Shown one piece after another: positions 25,376-33,976 of a stretch of 40,618 nt of DNA. The stretch lies in the NCBI GenBank assembly GCA_964547995.1, contig CAZJRB010000068.1, positions 1 through 40,618 of the forward strand. Reading direction: 5' to 3'. The DNA comes from CAZJRB01 sp964547995. Lineage in GTDB: Bacteria; Planctomycetota; Planctomycetia; Pirellulales; Thermoguttaceae. The notes under the pieces are model-generated. The model was not told the origin of the DNA. It saw nothing but the letters and a program-made list of their open reading frames with translations, and ran no database searches. Each line of letters opens with the position of its first letter. The first letter of the stretch is position 1. The position numbers were made by a program, and so were the translations under genes.

Positions 25376-28300
25376 CTACTCGTCAGGTGCGTCCACCGGA
25401 ACTAAGGCCACGCGGAAACCCAGGTAGTTGCCCCGGAAGGCAGGGCTGTCGCCGCGACGAAACGCCGCCCGGCAACGCCCGGGCAGTTCGTGCGCGGCCC
25501 CCCCGCGAATGACGCGGTGCGAGCCTGTAGGGGGTCCCGCCGGATCAGCCGGAGGCGACTTCCCGTAGTAATCCGCACCGTACCAGTCCGAGCACCACTC
25601 CCAGACGTTCCCGTGCATGTCAAACAGGCCGAACGCATTCGATCTGCCTTGTCCGACCGGGTGCGTCTGTTCAAGTGAATTGCCCTTGAACCAGCCATAC
25701 TGGGCGAGCATCACGGCGTTGTTACCAAAGCAATATGCCGTGGTTGTTCCCGCCCGGCATGCATATTCCCACTGGGCCTCGCTCGGGAGCGCAAATGTCA
25801 TGGGACCCATAGGGTGTGATCTGCCGAGCGCCAGCCCGCCATCTGGTGTACCGGCGTCGAAGCGAGATAGGCAGTCGCCTGGAATCACTTCGCGTGTGCC
25901 GCCGGGCCGTTGCCAGTACACGGTGACAAAATCGCCGCCGCCGCCTTGCTTGTGCAGAACCTCGATGTAGTATCGCTGGTCTGCCTTCAGAGAAACCTTT
26001 TGCTGATTGCTAGGATTGCCCGTACCGGCCTTCAGGGTAATCTCTTGCTTGTTGCCGGGGTGGTCATCGGAACTCAGATACAATTCGGAACCGTCGTCAC
26101 TGGTAATCTGGAACGCATAGTCCCCGTCGGCCGGAGGATGGAGATAACCGTGAATGCGGGCGCCGTAGTTGGCACCAATGCGTTTTGGGGCCTCCAGCGA
26201 CGTGAGCACACGAACCTCGTCGGGTGTGGTGTTCAATCGGCCCGAATTCAACAAGTCTCCTACTTTTGAACCTGGGATTTCCGTCCACATTTCGTGTAGG
26301 ATGGAACCGATCGCGGAGGGCTTGGGGGGCGTCTCGTCGGTCGGGCTCTCCACCCGGGCTTTTGAGCCGGCGTTTTGCTTGGCCCACATGATCGCGTTGA
26401 GCTTCGGCAAGAACTGCTGAATGTCACCCCAGCTCACCTGTTCGACCGGGTTCATTGGGCCTTTGGAGTTCGACGGGTTACTGCCCATCACCGCCTGCCA
26501 CTGGGCCTGGGTTACCTCGTATTTGCCCAGGTAAAACGACCGAGTGATCTTCACGTGATGCTGCGGGCCCTCGGTCAGAATCTTCTCTTTCGCCGACGAC
26601 TCAGCTTCCTGAGCGAGCGCGATTTGCCGCTCCACCTCCGACGACCCCATCACGAACTGGCCGGCCGGGATCAACACGAAGTCCATCTTTACCCCACTGG
26701 GTAGGTCGATTGTGAGTTCTTTGGGCAGCTTCGGACATTTCAGCTCCTTGGGCTTCTCGGGTTCTCCAGCAAGCGACGCGCTAATCTTCGCGATTTCGTC
26801 GAGGCGGCGCTGTACCTTGGCTCGTGCAAGACCTTCCGGTAGTCCATCCAATGCTTTGCCATACCACTCACCCGCATGAACCATCAAAGCATCTTTCTCC
26901 TTGCCTTCAACTTGTTCCGCCAGAGTCCGCCACTTGTCAGCAAGAGCGACCTGAGCATCAGGTGTTGCCGGTGTTGATTTCAATTCCTGTTCGGCAACGC
27001 CTTTCAAGGCAAGACTGCTACACTTCGCAAGATGCGGCAAACCCTCCTCCCAGTCACCACGCTCGAAGCAAAGCCAGCGTCCCACGACAAGATTGGCGGC
27101 AGGATCATTCGGATCGCTTTGGAGTGTCTTGCGGGCAGTCTGCACCGGCCTGAATCGCTCGGCCAGATTCCGAACCTCATTCCGGCGGTCGTAAGCCCGT
27201 TTGCGCAACTCCGCATCTCCTGCTTTCATGGCAAACCGATAGGCTGTCTCGGCAATGTTGACAGCAACATCATAGCGACCAGCGGCAATGGCCTCGTCAA
27301 TTACCGGACCGGCGGCTTCAACAAACGATTTGATTTCCCCAACATTGGAAGCACCCGAGACGAAACCGGCCAGAACCTTCCACTTGACATCAGGGGCATT
27401 GACATCAAACTCGTCACTGATCGCATCAACAGCTTCCAGCATCAACCCGGCATCGCCACCGCTTTGGGCAAGCTCCATTGCCTTGCGGAGCAGCACGAAC
27501 TTTTCAACCGACCCGTCCTGCGACTTCTCCGCCGCCTCGAATAAGTCTCTAGCAAACTTGAGCCTTTCCGCTGGCATTCTTCGTTGTGAGAACTTGTGGA
27601 CTTTATCCAACTGTTGCAGCGTGGTTGCCTGGGCATCGGAGGTGGGAACGGGAAGTCTCTTTGCTGTTGGCTTGTGGCTTGGTGGTTCGGATGGCGGTGG
27701 CTTTGGCGTCGTAACAGCGACATCGGTTGGTTTGGCGGGTGCATCATCGGGGCTCTTATCTATCAGTTGAGGACCAGCGATCAGGACGTACAGAGTCTTG
27801 GATGTGTACTGATTAGCATTGTGCGAAAAGGTCCAGTCGGGATGCTCATGGGTTGAATTTCCGATACCCAGGTCGCTCGGACCTTTGTTCCACTTGTTGT
27901 AGGCGAAAAGCGTCTGCTTCGCACCGAAGTTGTGAACCTGCATTGAGCCGTAATTCCCGGGTTTCCTCGTATCGTCGAAGTCGAATTTGCCCGTGCCGCC
28001 GGGGACGATATTGCTCGGGTTGCCGCCGTAGTTGGTCCGCCAGAACTCGATATTGCCCTTCAAATCCGTGCCGTTCACTATACCCGAAACATCTGAAACG
28101 ACGTTCATGTGGTCAACGATTCTTTGCTGCGTATGCTTATCGGTGTTCGGCACGTCGATCAGACTGGCATCGGTCGTGAAGGCATCCATCGATACCCAGA
28201 CGAATTGCTTGCCGAACTCCTTGGAGTCCAGTTCCAGGTAGTAGGCGATCCGGTTGAAGCCCCCATCCGGGACGGACTCGCTATTGTTGACAACATACTG

Positions 28301-30706
28301 GGACGGGCTGAAAGACTTTTCATCGATGGGCAACTGATAAACGAGATAGTAGTCACTTGCCTCAGAAGCATTGGCGACGATGTGTGCCGGTGCTGGTGGC
28401 AGTTTCGGAAGAAGGGGCGGAGGTTCGGACGTGGCGGCGATTTTCGGTGGCTTGAAGGTCTTCCCAGCAGCAAGGTCAACGATTTCTTCGGGGGAAAGGG
28501 CTCGGTCCCAGATGGTAACGGTGTCGATGAGGCCGGTGAGTTGTTCCCTTTCTCTGTTGTTGTGGAAGCCGATCTTGAAAAGGAAGTTTCCCTCTGGCAT
28601 CTTCTTGGAATTCCATTCCTTGTTCCATCCCGAAACCCACTTGCTACCCTGGTATCTGCCCACCACACTATCCGACTCACCATCAACATAGACCACGACC
28701 TCTTGGTTCTTCCCACGCTCGTCAAACGTTGCAGTCACAGCAAGATGTCGCCATTTGTCGTCATTGACAAACCGTGGCGAGCGGGCACCCCCAGCACCAC
28801 CGACAAGGAAGTGGGCACAATGCTGCCTTACAGAGAGGATCTTCCCGCCATCTGGAAGCTTGGCCCCGTCGTTCGTGAAGGTGACAACTGGCCCATCTTC
28901 TATCGTCTTAACCCACGCCGTCCATGTGAAATCCTTATTGAAATTAAACTTCTCTGACCCCTCAATAACAATATGCCCCCCTTTGCCATCAAATCCCAAC
29001 GCTGTGCCCTGTTTCCCCGGCTGGCCGTACAGCACGTTACCAACGACCTCTCCATGATGATTGTTGCCGGATGAATCGAGCAGTTTGCCAGAGGTCTCTT
29101 CAAAGTTGAGGGCGACAAGGGGGGCGGCGGTGGTTGTGGGGGATGGTTTGCTAGGCGATTCCCAGGACTCCTCCTTAGCTGGCGAGGCCAGTTTGCCTTT
29201 GGCACGGAAATCATCGAAGGTGACATGACCCCATTCACTCACATTACGGTCAACTATCCGCAGAAAGGCTGGTCTACCTACCAACTGCGGCACGCTCCAC
29301 TCAACACGCCGCATAAGCTCGGATGAGTTCCCTCTAGCCTGTCGCACCTCTTTACCATCAACGGTGCAAAGAGCGACGTAGGTGTTGTTGTGCTTCCCCC
29401 CGCCGACGAGCATCGACACATTCGGGTTCGAGAGCACGAACATCGGCGACTTGACCACGCCGGTCATCTCATCTCCGCCTTTCTCGCCCGAGCCGATTTC
29501 CAGCGTCGTCAGATGGTACTTCCCCTGCTTGTTGTACGCCTCATCCGGAATGTTGTGGAATTTCGCCCGGTCGGAAACGATGCAATCGAATCTTCCTTCC
29601 ACCACCCGCCATCCCTGTAAGTCACCCGTCTCGAAATCGAAGACGATGTTATTGACTCGTTGACTTACCTCATGATCTCCTGAGAGGATCGTTGCGACAG
29701 ATTCCTTGCCTGATGGCCGTAACCACCCTTCTTGGCCGAAAGTCTCAACAACCACCTCCTTCGGATTCTCCTCTTTCCCACCACCCAACTTCCATGCCAG
29801 CACACCGACCACAAGCAGCAACAGCACGCCAACCCCGATTGCCACACCGACCATCAACTTCCGGTCCCGACCAGCCTTATCAACAGGTGCCACTGCTTCA
29901 CGTTGCTTCGGCGACTCCCGTGGCCCCGCAGCCTTTGCCTTTTCCGCCCCAACCGCCCCCAAAAACGCAGCCAAGCTAGTCGAAAGCTCCTCGTCCGGTT
30001 GTGAGCCTTCGTCCTCCAACTTCATCCGCTCCCGCAGCAACCTGTCGTACTCAACTTTCTTCTTCCGGTTCAACAACGTAATTCTGGCCGAAGAGACTTG
30101 ATTTAGTAGCTTCCGTACCTCATCCCCGTGTTCGTCTGAGGCAAATTGCCGAAGATGCGCCACTCGCCGTTTGGCAGCGTTTATGATGGTGTTGCGATTA
30201 TCCTCTAGTGGTCGCAATCCCAACAGCCGGTAGAGCGTAGGCGGTCGTTCCTCCGGTGCGATTGCCAGCCATTCCTCATACGGGTCGAAATCACTGGGCT
30301 TCTCTTTGGTTTGCTTCTCCTTTTCTTTCTCGGCCTGGATCGCCTCCAGAAACCCAACCAAGGTCATCGAGAGTTCTTCCTGGCGTGCGGAGGACTCGTC
30401 ATTCAACACAGACTCGGCTTCCAAGTCCATTTGCTCGCGAAGCACCTTGTCGTATTCGGCCTTCTTCTCGGGTTTCAGCATGGTGAGCTTGGCCGATGCG
30501 ACTTGGTTGAGGAGCCGCTGCGAGTCCTCGCTGTGCCTCCCGGCCTGATACGTCCGCAGGTGGGCCATCTGCCGGTCGGCAGCGTTCTCGATTACGTCGA
30601 GGTTGTCCTCGAAGGGCCGCAGACCGAGGAGTCGATAGAGCGTCGGCGGTTGTTCCTCCGGGGCTATGGAAAGCCAGACGTAATACGGGTCGAACTTCTC
30701 CGCCAT
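25376..30706 (-). CDS. Giant multidomain membrane protein: two J-like domains, LamG, PA14 inside an FGE-like domain
   Basis: The product is about 1776 aa from ATG 30706, behind GAGAGGGG. Two N-terminal J-like domains (about 5-97 and 140-230) each run from FDPYxxWLxIAPEExPPTLYRLLGLRP to a KAEYD/KVEYD end and lack the HPD motif of true J-proteins. One transmembrane helix (about 285-309) puts the rest outside. Then come a jelly-roll-like region (GDLQGWRVVEGRFD), a LamG-type domain (about 530-740), an esterase-accessory-like beta domain (about 770-980), a helical repeat region (about 1020-1320) and a C-terminal FGE-like domain (VLIPAGQFVMGSSE ... GNVWEWCSDW ... RVIRGGA). A PA14 domain (GANYGARIHGYLHPPADGDY) is inserted within the FGE-like domain. 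The catalytic cysteine pair of true FGE is not visible, so a binding or scaffold role is likelier than sulfatase maturation. Confidence 0.88.
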   Translation of the reverse strand: MAEKFDPYYVWLSIAPEEQPPTLYRLLGLRPFEDNLDVIENAADRQMAHLRTYQAGRHSEDSQRLLNQVASAKLTMLKPEKKAEYDKVLREQMDLEAESVLNDESSARQEELSMTLVGFLEAIQAEKEKEKQTKEKPSDFDPYEEWLAIAPEERPPTLYRLLGLRPLEDNRNTIINAAKRRVAHLRQFASDEHGDEVRKLLNQVSSARITLLNRKKKVEYDRLLRERMKLEDEGSQPDEELSTSLAAFLGAVGAEKAKAAGPRESPKQREAVAPVDKAGRDRKLMVGVAIGVGVLLLLVVGVLAWKLGGGKEENPKEVVVETFGQEGWLRPSGKESVATILSGDHEVSQRVNNIVFDFETGDLQGWRVVEGRFDCIVSDRAKFHNIPDEAYNKQGKYHLTTLEIGSGEKGGDEMTGVVKSPMFVLSNPNVSMLVGGGKHNNTYVALCTVDGKEVRQARGNSSELMRRVEWSVPQLVGRPAFLRIVDRNVSEWGHVTFDDFRAKGKLASPAKEESWESPSKPSPTTTAAPLVALNFEETSGKLLDSSGNNHHGEVVGNVLYGQPGKQGTALGFDGKGGHIVIEGSEKFNFNKDFTWTAWVKTIEDGPVVTFTNDGAKLPDGGKILSVRQHCAHFLVGGAGGARSPRFVNDDKWRHLAVTATFDERGKNQEVVVYVDGESDSVVGRYQGSKWVSGWNKEWNSKKMPEGNFLFKIGFHNNREREQLTGLIDTVTIWDRALSPEEIVDLAAGKTFKPPKIAATSEPPPLLPKLPPAPAHIVANASEASDYYLVYQLPIDEKSFSPSQYVVNNSESVPDGGFNRIAYYLELDSKEFGKQFVWVSMDAFTTDASLIDVPNTDKHTQQRIVDHMNVVSDVSGIVNGTDLKGNIEFWRTNYGGNPSNIVPGGTGKFDFDDTRKPGNYGSMQVHNFGAKQTLFAYNKWNKGPSDLGIGNSTHEHPDWTFSHNANQYTSKTLYVLIAGPQLIDKSPDDAPAKPTDVAVTTPKPPPSEPPSHKPTAKRLPVPTSDAQATTLQQLDKVHKFSQRRMPAERLKFARDLFEAAEKSQDGSVEKFVLLRKAMELAQSGGDAGLMLEAVDAISDEFDVNAPDVKWKVLAGFVSGASNVGEIKSFVEAAGPVIDEAIAAGRYDVAVNIAETAYRFAMKAGDAELRKRAYDRRNEVRNLAERFRPVQTARKTLQSDPNDPAANLVVGRWLCFERGDWEEGLPHLAKCSSLALKGVAEQELKSTPATPDAQVALADKWRTLAEQVEGKEKDALMVHAGEWYGKALDGLPEGLARAKVQRRLDEIAKISASLAGEPEKPKELKCPKLPKELTIDLPSGVKMDFVLIPAGQFVMGSSEVERQIALAQEAESSAKEKILTEGPQHHVKITRSFYLGKYEVTQAQWQAVMGSNPSNSKGPMNPVEQVSWGDIQQFLPKLNAIMWAKQNAGSKARVESPTDETPPKPSAIGSILHEMWTEIPGSKVGDLLNSGRLNTTPDEVRVLTSLEAPKRIGANYGARIHGYLHPPADGDYAFQITSDDGSELYLSSDDHPGNKQEITLKAGTGNPSNQQKVSLKADQRYYIEVLHKQGGGGDFVTVYWQRPGGTREVIPGDCLSRFDAGTPDGGLALGRSHPMGPMTFALPSEAQWEYACRAGTTTAYCFGNNAVMLAQYGWFKGNSLEQTHPVGQGRSNAFGLFDMHGNVWEWCSDWYGADYYGKSPPADPAGPPTGSHRVIRGGAAHELPGRCRAAFRRGDSPAFRGNYLGFRVALVPVDAPDE

Positions 30707-30851
30707 CATCCCCTCTCTCTCACGAATCCCCCGCGACAGAAGCACTCCCCGGAGAGTGCTGTCACACACTCATTGTTGCCGATTATTGTCCACAGACGGG
30801 CAGGTTGCAAGGGGTCTGGGCGTCAAATACCGCTGAACAACAAAATGCCGT

Positions 30852-32020
30852 TCACGGCAAAGCATCACGTGGGATCGTGCAGGCCTTGATCTGAAACGGA
30901 TAGACACGTCGGCGTACGGCGTCGGCGTCCGCTACCTCATCGTCACCCAGAGTCGGAGCGGAACCGACGGAAATTGTGGGACCACCCGAAGTATCACCCG
31001 AGCCGGTCAGCCACCCATCGCCGTCGGCCGTTGCGTACGGGATTGGAGAACCGGACTTCCCTGTGCCCACGTCCGTTCCATCGGGTGCGGAGGTAAGAAA
31101 TCCAACCGCCCACCCTTGCTGGATCGTTGGTGTGCCATCCTCGTCGAAAGCAAATGTCTGGGCTCCGGTGCCGGTCCAGTCTCTACCACCCGCACGCGTA
31201 GTACCGATCGCCCGTACGGTGAGCTTGTCGGGAGCGACCATTTCAACTATGAAAGGCGTTATGATCCCGGTGTCGTTATCGGCCCAGAAGCTGAACGTGG
31301 ATGCAGCTCCCTCGGTTGTCCCGGCGGGTGTAAAGTCGAACGTCTGTGATTTGTTGATGTAGAGGATGTTCGTCCAACCGTCGACGCTTCCTACGTCGGT
31401 CAACGGGTCAGTCCCGACGACGATCGGTACGGCCCGAGACGAGCTAGCCACCCAAGACCTTCCTTTCCTCAGCCAACCACCCGAACGGAGTGCCCAGACC
31501 CCGAGAATCAACAGGAGCAATACACCGACGCCGATTGCCGAAACGATGGTGAACATCCGCTTCCGATCTTGACCGGTAGCAGGTCGTACCCCGCGTTTGC
31601 GTGGTCCGGCAGGCTTGGCCTTCTCCCTAGACTTTTTTTGGCCTTGGCCTGCTCCTCTCTTATGACCTCGATCGCTTCCAGGAACCCCGCCAGAGTAGTC
31701 GAGAGTTCCTTGTCCGGTTCAGAACCTTCTTCCTCCAAGTCCATTTGCTCCCGGAGCAGCCTATCGTATTCGGCCTTCTTCTCGGGCTTCAACAGGTTGA
31801 CCTTCGCGGAAGCGACCTGATTGAGAAGTCTTTGAGAATCCTCGCTGCGCTTTCCGGACTGGAACGTCCGCAGGTACGTCATCTGCCGATCGGCAGCAGT
31901 TTCGATCACGTCGAGATTGTCCTCGAAAGGGCGAACACCCAACAACCGGTATAGCGTCGGTGGCTGTTCTTCCGGGGCGATCGAGAGCCACGTGTGATAC
32001 GGGTCGAATTTCCCGGCCAT
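30852..32020 (-). pseudogene. J-like domain membrane protein with a frameshift at an A7 run
   Basis: ATG 32020 opens a J-like domain nearly identical to the first domain of the neighbouring giant protein (FDPYHTWLSIAPEEQPPTLY, then RLLGVRPFEDNLDVIE). The frame runs into nonsense after QAKAKK. At 31633-31639 there is a run of seven A on the coding strand; adding one A, or slipping back one base, joins it to KSREKAKPAGPRKRG, a transmembrane helix (VSAIGVGVLLLLILGVWAL) and a ~190-aa secreted domain ending at 30852 (GWAVGFLTSAPDGTD, SGSPIPYATADGDGW). The giant neighbour has an equivalent linker in frame. It is either a frameshift mutation, transcriptional slippage on A7, or an assembly error. It is a partial paralogue 145 nt downstream of the giant gene's start. 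Confidence 0.75.
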
Positions 32021-32173
32021 GACGGCACCCGAACCGGAGGAGAAGGGAGGCCCGAATGCCGTTGAGTATACGGGCTGCCGGGGACCGGTTCAAGCACCCG
32101 ATGGGGCCCTTGCCCGCTCAAGAAACCGCAGACTACGTCAACCCACCGCCAAGTGATGGGAGCGTCGGGGTGT

Positions 32174-32243
32174 GCAGTTTGCTATAATTGATCCCATGTT
32201 GGCCGGAATCGGCTTCGGGTTCAGTCCAAATGGAAAATATCAG
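32174..32243 (+). promoter_or_regulatory. Shared upstream element, copy 2 (before GH105 relic)
   Basis: This 70-nt block starts GCAGTTTGCTATAAT and ends AATATCAG, and is 57/70 identical to 6161-6230. Here it finishes 6 nt before the GH105 start codon, and its last bases run into the ribosome-binding site (AGGTGAG). The inverted repeat seen in copy 1 is weakened. The first 15 bases, including TATAAT, are invariant between copies. Confidence 0.55.
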
Positions 32244-32249
32244 GTGAGT

Positions 32250-32632
32250 ATGATGACCAAGAGATTCCTGCAAGTAACGGCGTGTTTTCTCCTCGTGTGT
32301 ACGTCCTTGTTCGCCACCGAAGGCGACAAGGACAAGGATGTCTTCTCGCCACAGAGCATCGTTGCGGTCATGAACAAGGCCAACGACTACCAACTCGCCC
32401 ATCCGTGGAGAGAGACGGACCGCAACTGGATTCGGCCAACCTACTACACCGGCGTGATGGCCTTCTATGAAGCGAGCGGCGACTGCTGGACCAGGCCATG
32501 CGGTGGGCGGAGAAGCATCACTGGGAAGTCGGCACGGAAAAGCACCCTGCAAATCGCCTGACGTGTGTCCAAGTCTATCTGTCTTGGTTCAACGTGAATT
32601 GGAAAGCCGGGTGTTTTGAGTTAGCGGGTTGA
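32250..32632 (+). pseudogene. GH105/GH88-type unsaturated glycuronyl hydrolase, truncated and frameshifted
   Basis: ATG 32250 starts a signal peptide (TKRFLQVTACFLLVCTSLF). The YteR-type opening follows: IVAVMNKANDYQLAHPWRET, then DRNWIRPTYYTGVMAFYEAS. Near 32482 the frame is lost; the adjacent frame continues LLDQAMRWAEKHHWEVGTEK and HPANRLTCVQVYL. Similarity stops near 32585, where sequence of the opposite-strand IS3-CHC2 element begins. Intact relatives are about 350-400 aa, so most of the catalytic barrel is gone. The family removes unsaturated uronyl residues left by polysaccharide lyases, which fits the heparinase-like gene. Confidence 0.8.
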
Positions 32633-32908
32633 TGGGTGGGAATTACGGGTTCCTCTTCTCTGTTACCGATTTTGCCGTGGGTGTCAAGTGGGGGGTGAAG
32701 GTTTCCGCCAGTTGGCGGGCTGCTTCGGCAATGGGCAGCCGATGATAGGCGGCCCAGAGATCCAACGTGTTGCCGGAAGCCTGGCACGGCGGATGGAAGC
32801 AGCGGAAGACGCCCTTGCTCAGGTTCACCGAGAAACTTCGGTGACGCTCTGTGCGCGAGTCGTGCAGTGGACAGGGGCCGCGGCGTTGGGGGCTACCATT
32901 TCGCAGAC
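32575..32908 (-). pseudogene. CHC2 zinc-finger part of an IS3 transposase fusion, distal piece
   Basis: On the minus strand the frame reads LRNGSPQRRGPCPLHDS, RSFSVNLSKGVFRCFHPPCQ and GNTLDLWAAYHRLPIAEAAR. This is a DnaG-type CHC2 zinc finger with C-x-x-H and C-x-x-x-x-C ligands. A frameshift near 32690 precedes a tail reading NREEEPVIPTHQPANSKH that ends about 32575. It continues directly from the transposase piece at 33525-33940 once the 32909-33524 insertion is removed. Such a zinc finger normally marks primases; here it is the C-terminal part of a transposase-like ORF. Confidence 0.75.
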
Positions 32909-32978
32909 GATGTCCTGCCCTATTGGTCGCAGCTTTTGGCGAATTCTCGAGATGTGCGGCTGTATCGCGCTAAGTTGG

Positions 32979-33095
32979 CTTAGCACCGTTCGAGAAATAA
33001 CTGTCGCATTTGTAGGACGGGTCTCCTGACCCGTCAGGGAAGGAGGCGGGTCAGGAGACCCGTCCTACGACAGTTGTTTCTCGACCGATCCTTAG
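32979..33095. repeat. Long imperfect palindrome with 22-bp perfect core
   Basis: GTAGGACGGGTCTCCTGACC and two further bases (33012-33033) pair perfectly with 33047-33068 across a 13-nt loop. Pairing continues outward through TCGAGAAAYAACTGTCG arms with a small bulge, reaching about 32979 and 33095. It looks like a REP/MITE-type element; similar cores are, from memory, common in planctomycete intergenic DNA. Confidence 0.85.
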
Positions 33096-33235
33096 CTCGT
33101 CAGGCAAGCATTGATGTAACTCCTGCCTTTGGTGTGGTCTTCCATCACTTAACACCCTTAATATTGCCAGTTGTGTTGTAGTGAACTTTCCATTCATTCA
33201 CTGTCTGAGGCTCTCTGCCACCCCTTCCTCGCGTC

Positions 33236-33427
33236 CTAGCCTTCAGGATTGAGTTCCCCGTATGTCCGCCATATTGCCCGTCCGTTTGCGTCAAACTCCA
33301 CAATCTCGACGTTCGTTGCTACACTCTCGTCTACTGCGTTTCCCTCGTTGTCTTGAAAATAAAATACCGCTCGGACGCCTCCGTTCGGAGTGCCCTCCGC
33401 ATCTACGATTTCTTTGCTATTTGCCAT
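33236..33427 (-). CDS. Small acidic hypothetical protein within the insertion
   Basis: The 63-aa product includes MANSKEIVDAEGTPNGGVRA, VFYFQDNEGNAVDE and VEIVEFDANGRAIWRTYGEL, a short beta-rich pattern without membrane segments. A GAGGATGAG ribosome-binding region lies just before ATG 33427. Acidic composition, regular strand patterning and a good start suggest a real gene; function unknown. It is the only gene carried by the 616-bp insertion. Confidence 0.6.
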   Translation of the reverse strand: MANSKEIVDAEGTPNGGVRAVFYFQDNEGNAVDESVATNVEIVEFDANGRAIWRTYGELNPEG

Positions 33428-33524
33428 TTGCTCATCCTCGCTCTTGTTCTAGATTCTTGGTCCTTCAATTTTGGTTGTATTCACAAAATTCCGAGCTTCT
33501 TTCTTAACAAGAAGCCCGGTGCCG

Positions 33525-33940
33525 CGCAGACCATCAAAGTAGCCGAGGTGTTTCAGCACTTCCTCCATCGAGACACTCCGGCGAAGTGTGCCGAAGTCAA
33601 GGCCGCCTGAGGCCGTCACACGCTCAGTGGGGGCAGCGTCGTTGCGATCCTCGCGAGCGGCCTGACGGCGCCTGCGTCGGATCTCGCGAGCCTCTTCCAG
33701 TTTTCGGTCGCGCTCACGGTGGATGACCGGCTCCAGGCCTAAGAGCTTGTCGCTGGGCGTGACGTACCCGATCGCCGAGTGGAGCCGCACGGTGTTGTAA
33801 TGCTCGACGAAACGGGTGACCAGCCGCCGGGCGTCGTCGAGCGAAAGGGGCGTTCCGGGGCGAATGCACTCCCGCTTCAACGTGCCGAACCAACGTTCCT
33901 TCTTCCCGTTGCTCTGCGGATAATACGGGGCGAATCTCAA
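33525..33940 (-). pseudogene. IS3-family transposase C-terminal part fused to CHC2 N-terminus, proximal piece
   Basis: The frame begins RFAPYYPQSNGKKERWFGTL, the end of the rve integrase core, with the catalytic Glu of DDE in SNGKKE. It continues FVEHYNTVRLHSAIGYVTP and a basic segment (EIRRRRRQAAREDR), then SMEEVLKHLGYFDGLR, the N-terminal helix of CHC2 zinc-finger proteins. The catalytic aspartates and N-terminal half are missing upstream of 33940. Downstream the ORF is cut by the 32909-33524 insertion and reads on to a stray stop at 33449. The ORF is therefore truncated at one end and split at the other. Confidence 0.85.
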
Positions 33941-33976
33941 CTTATGGATGACCTACCTCCTTCACTTTGTTCAACA

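Larger units (their letters stand above)
32909..33524. mobile_element. ~616-bp insertion within the IS3-CHC2 ORF
   Basis: The 7-mer CGCAGAC flanks this segment (32902-32908 and 33525-33531). Removing it with one 7-mer rejoins YFDGLR to NGSPQRRGPCPLHD in one frame. The insert holds a large palindrome (32979-33095) and a 63-codon ORF on the minus strand (33236-33427) but no transposase and no clear terminal inverted repeats. It is therefore a non-autonomous element or captured fragment of unknown type. Confidence 0.6.

Noticed and set aside
25376..26800. FGE-like domain as the maturase of the neighbouring sulfatase
   Set aside because: The C-terminal segment (RVIRGGAAHELPGRCRAAFR) lacks the paired cysteines expected in a catalytic formylglycine-generating enzyme, and the domain is split by PA14.
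32250..32632. GH105 frame break as programmed frameshifting
   Set aside because: There is no slippery sequence at 32482, residues appear to be missing at the break, and the gene ends abruptly soon after, so it is decay.
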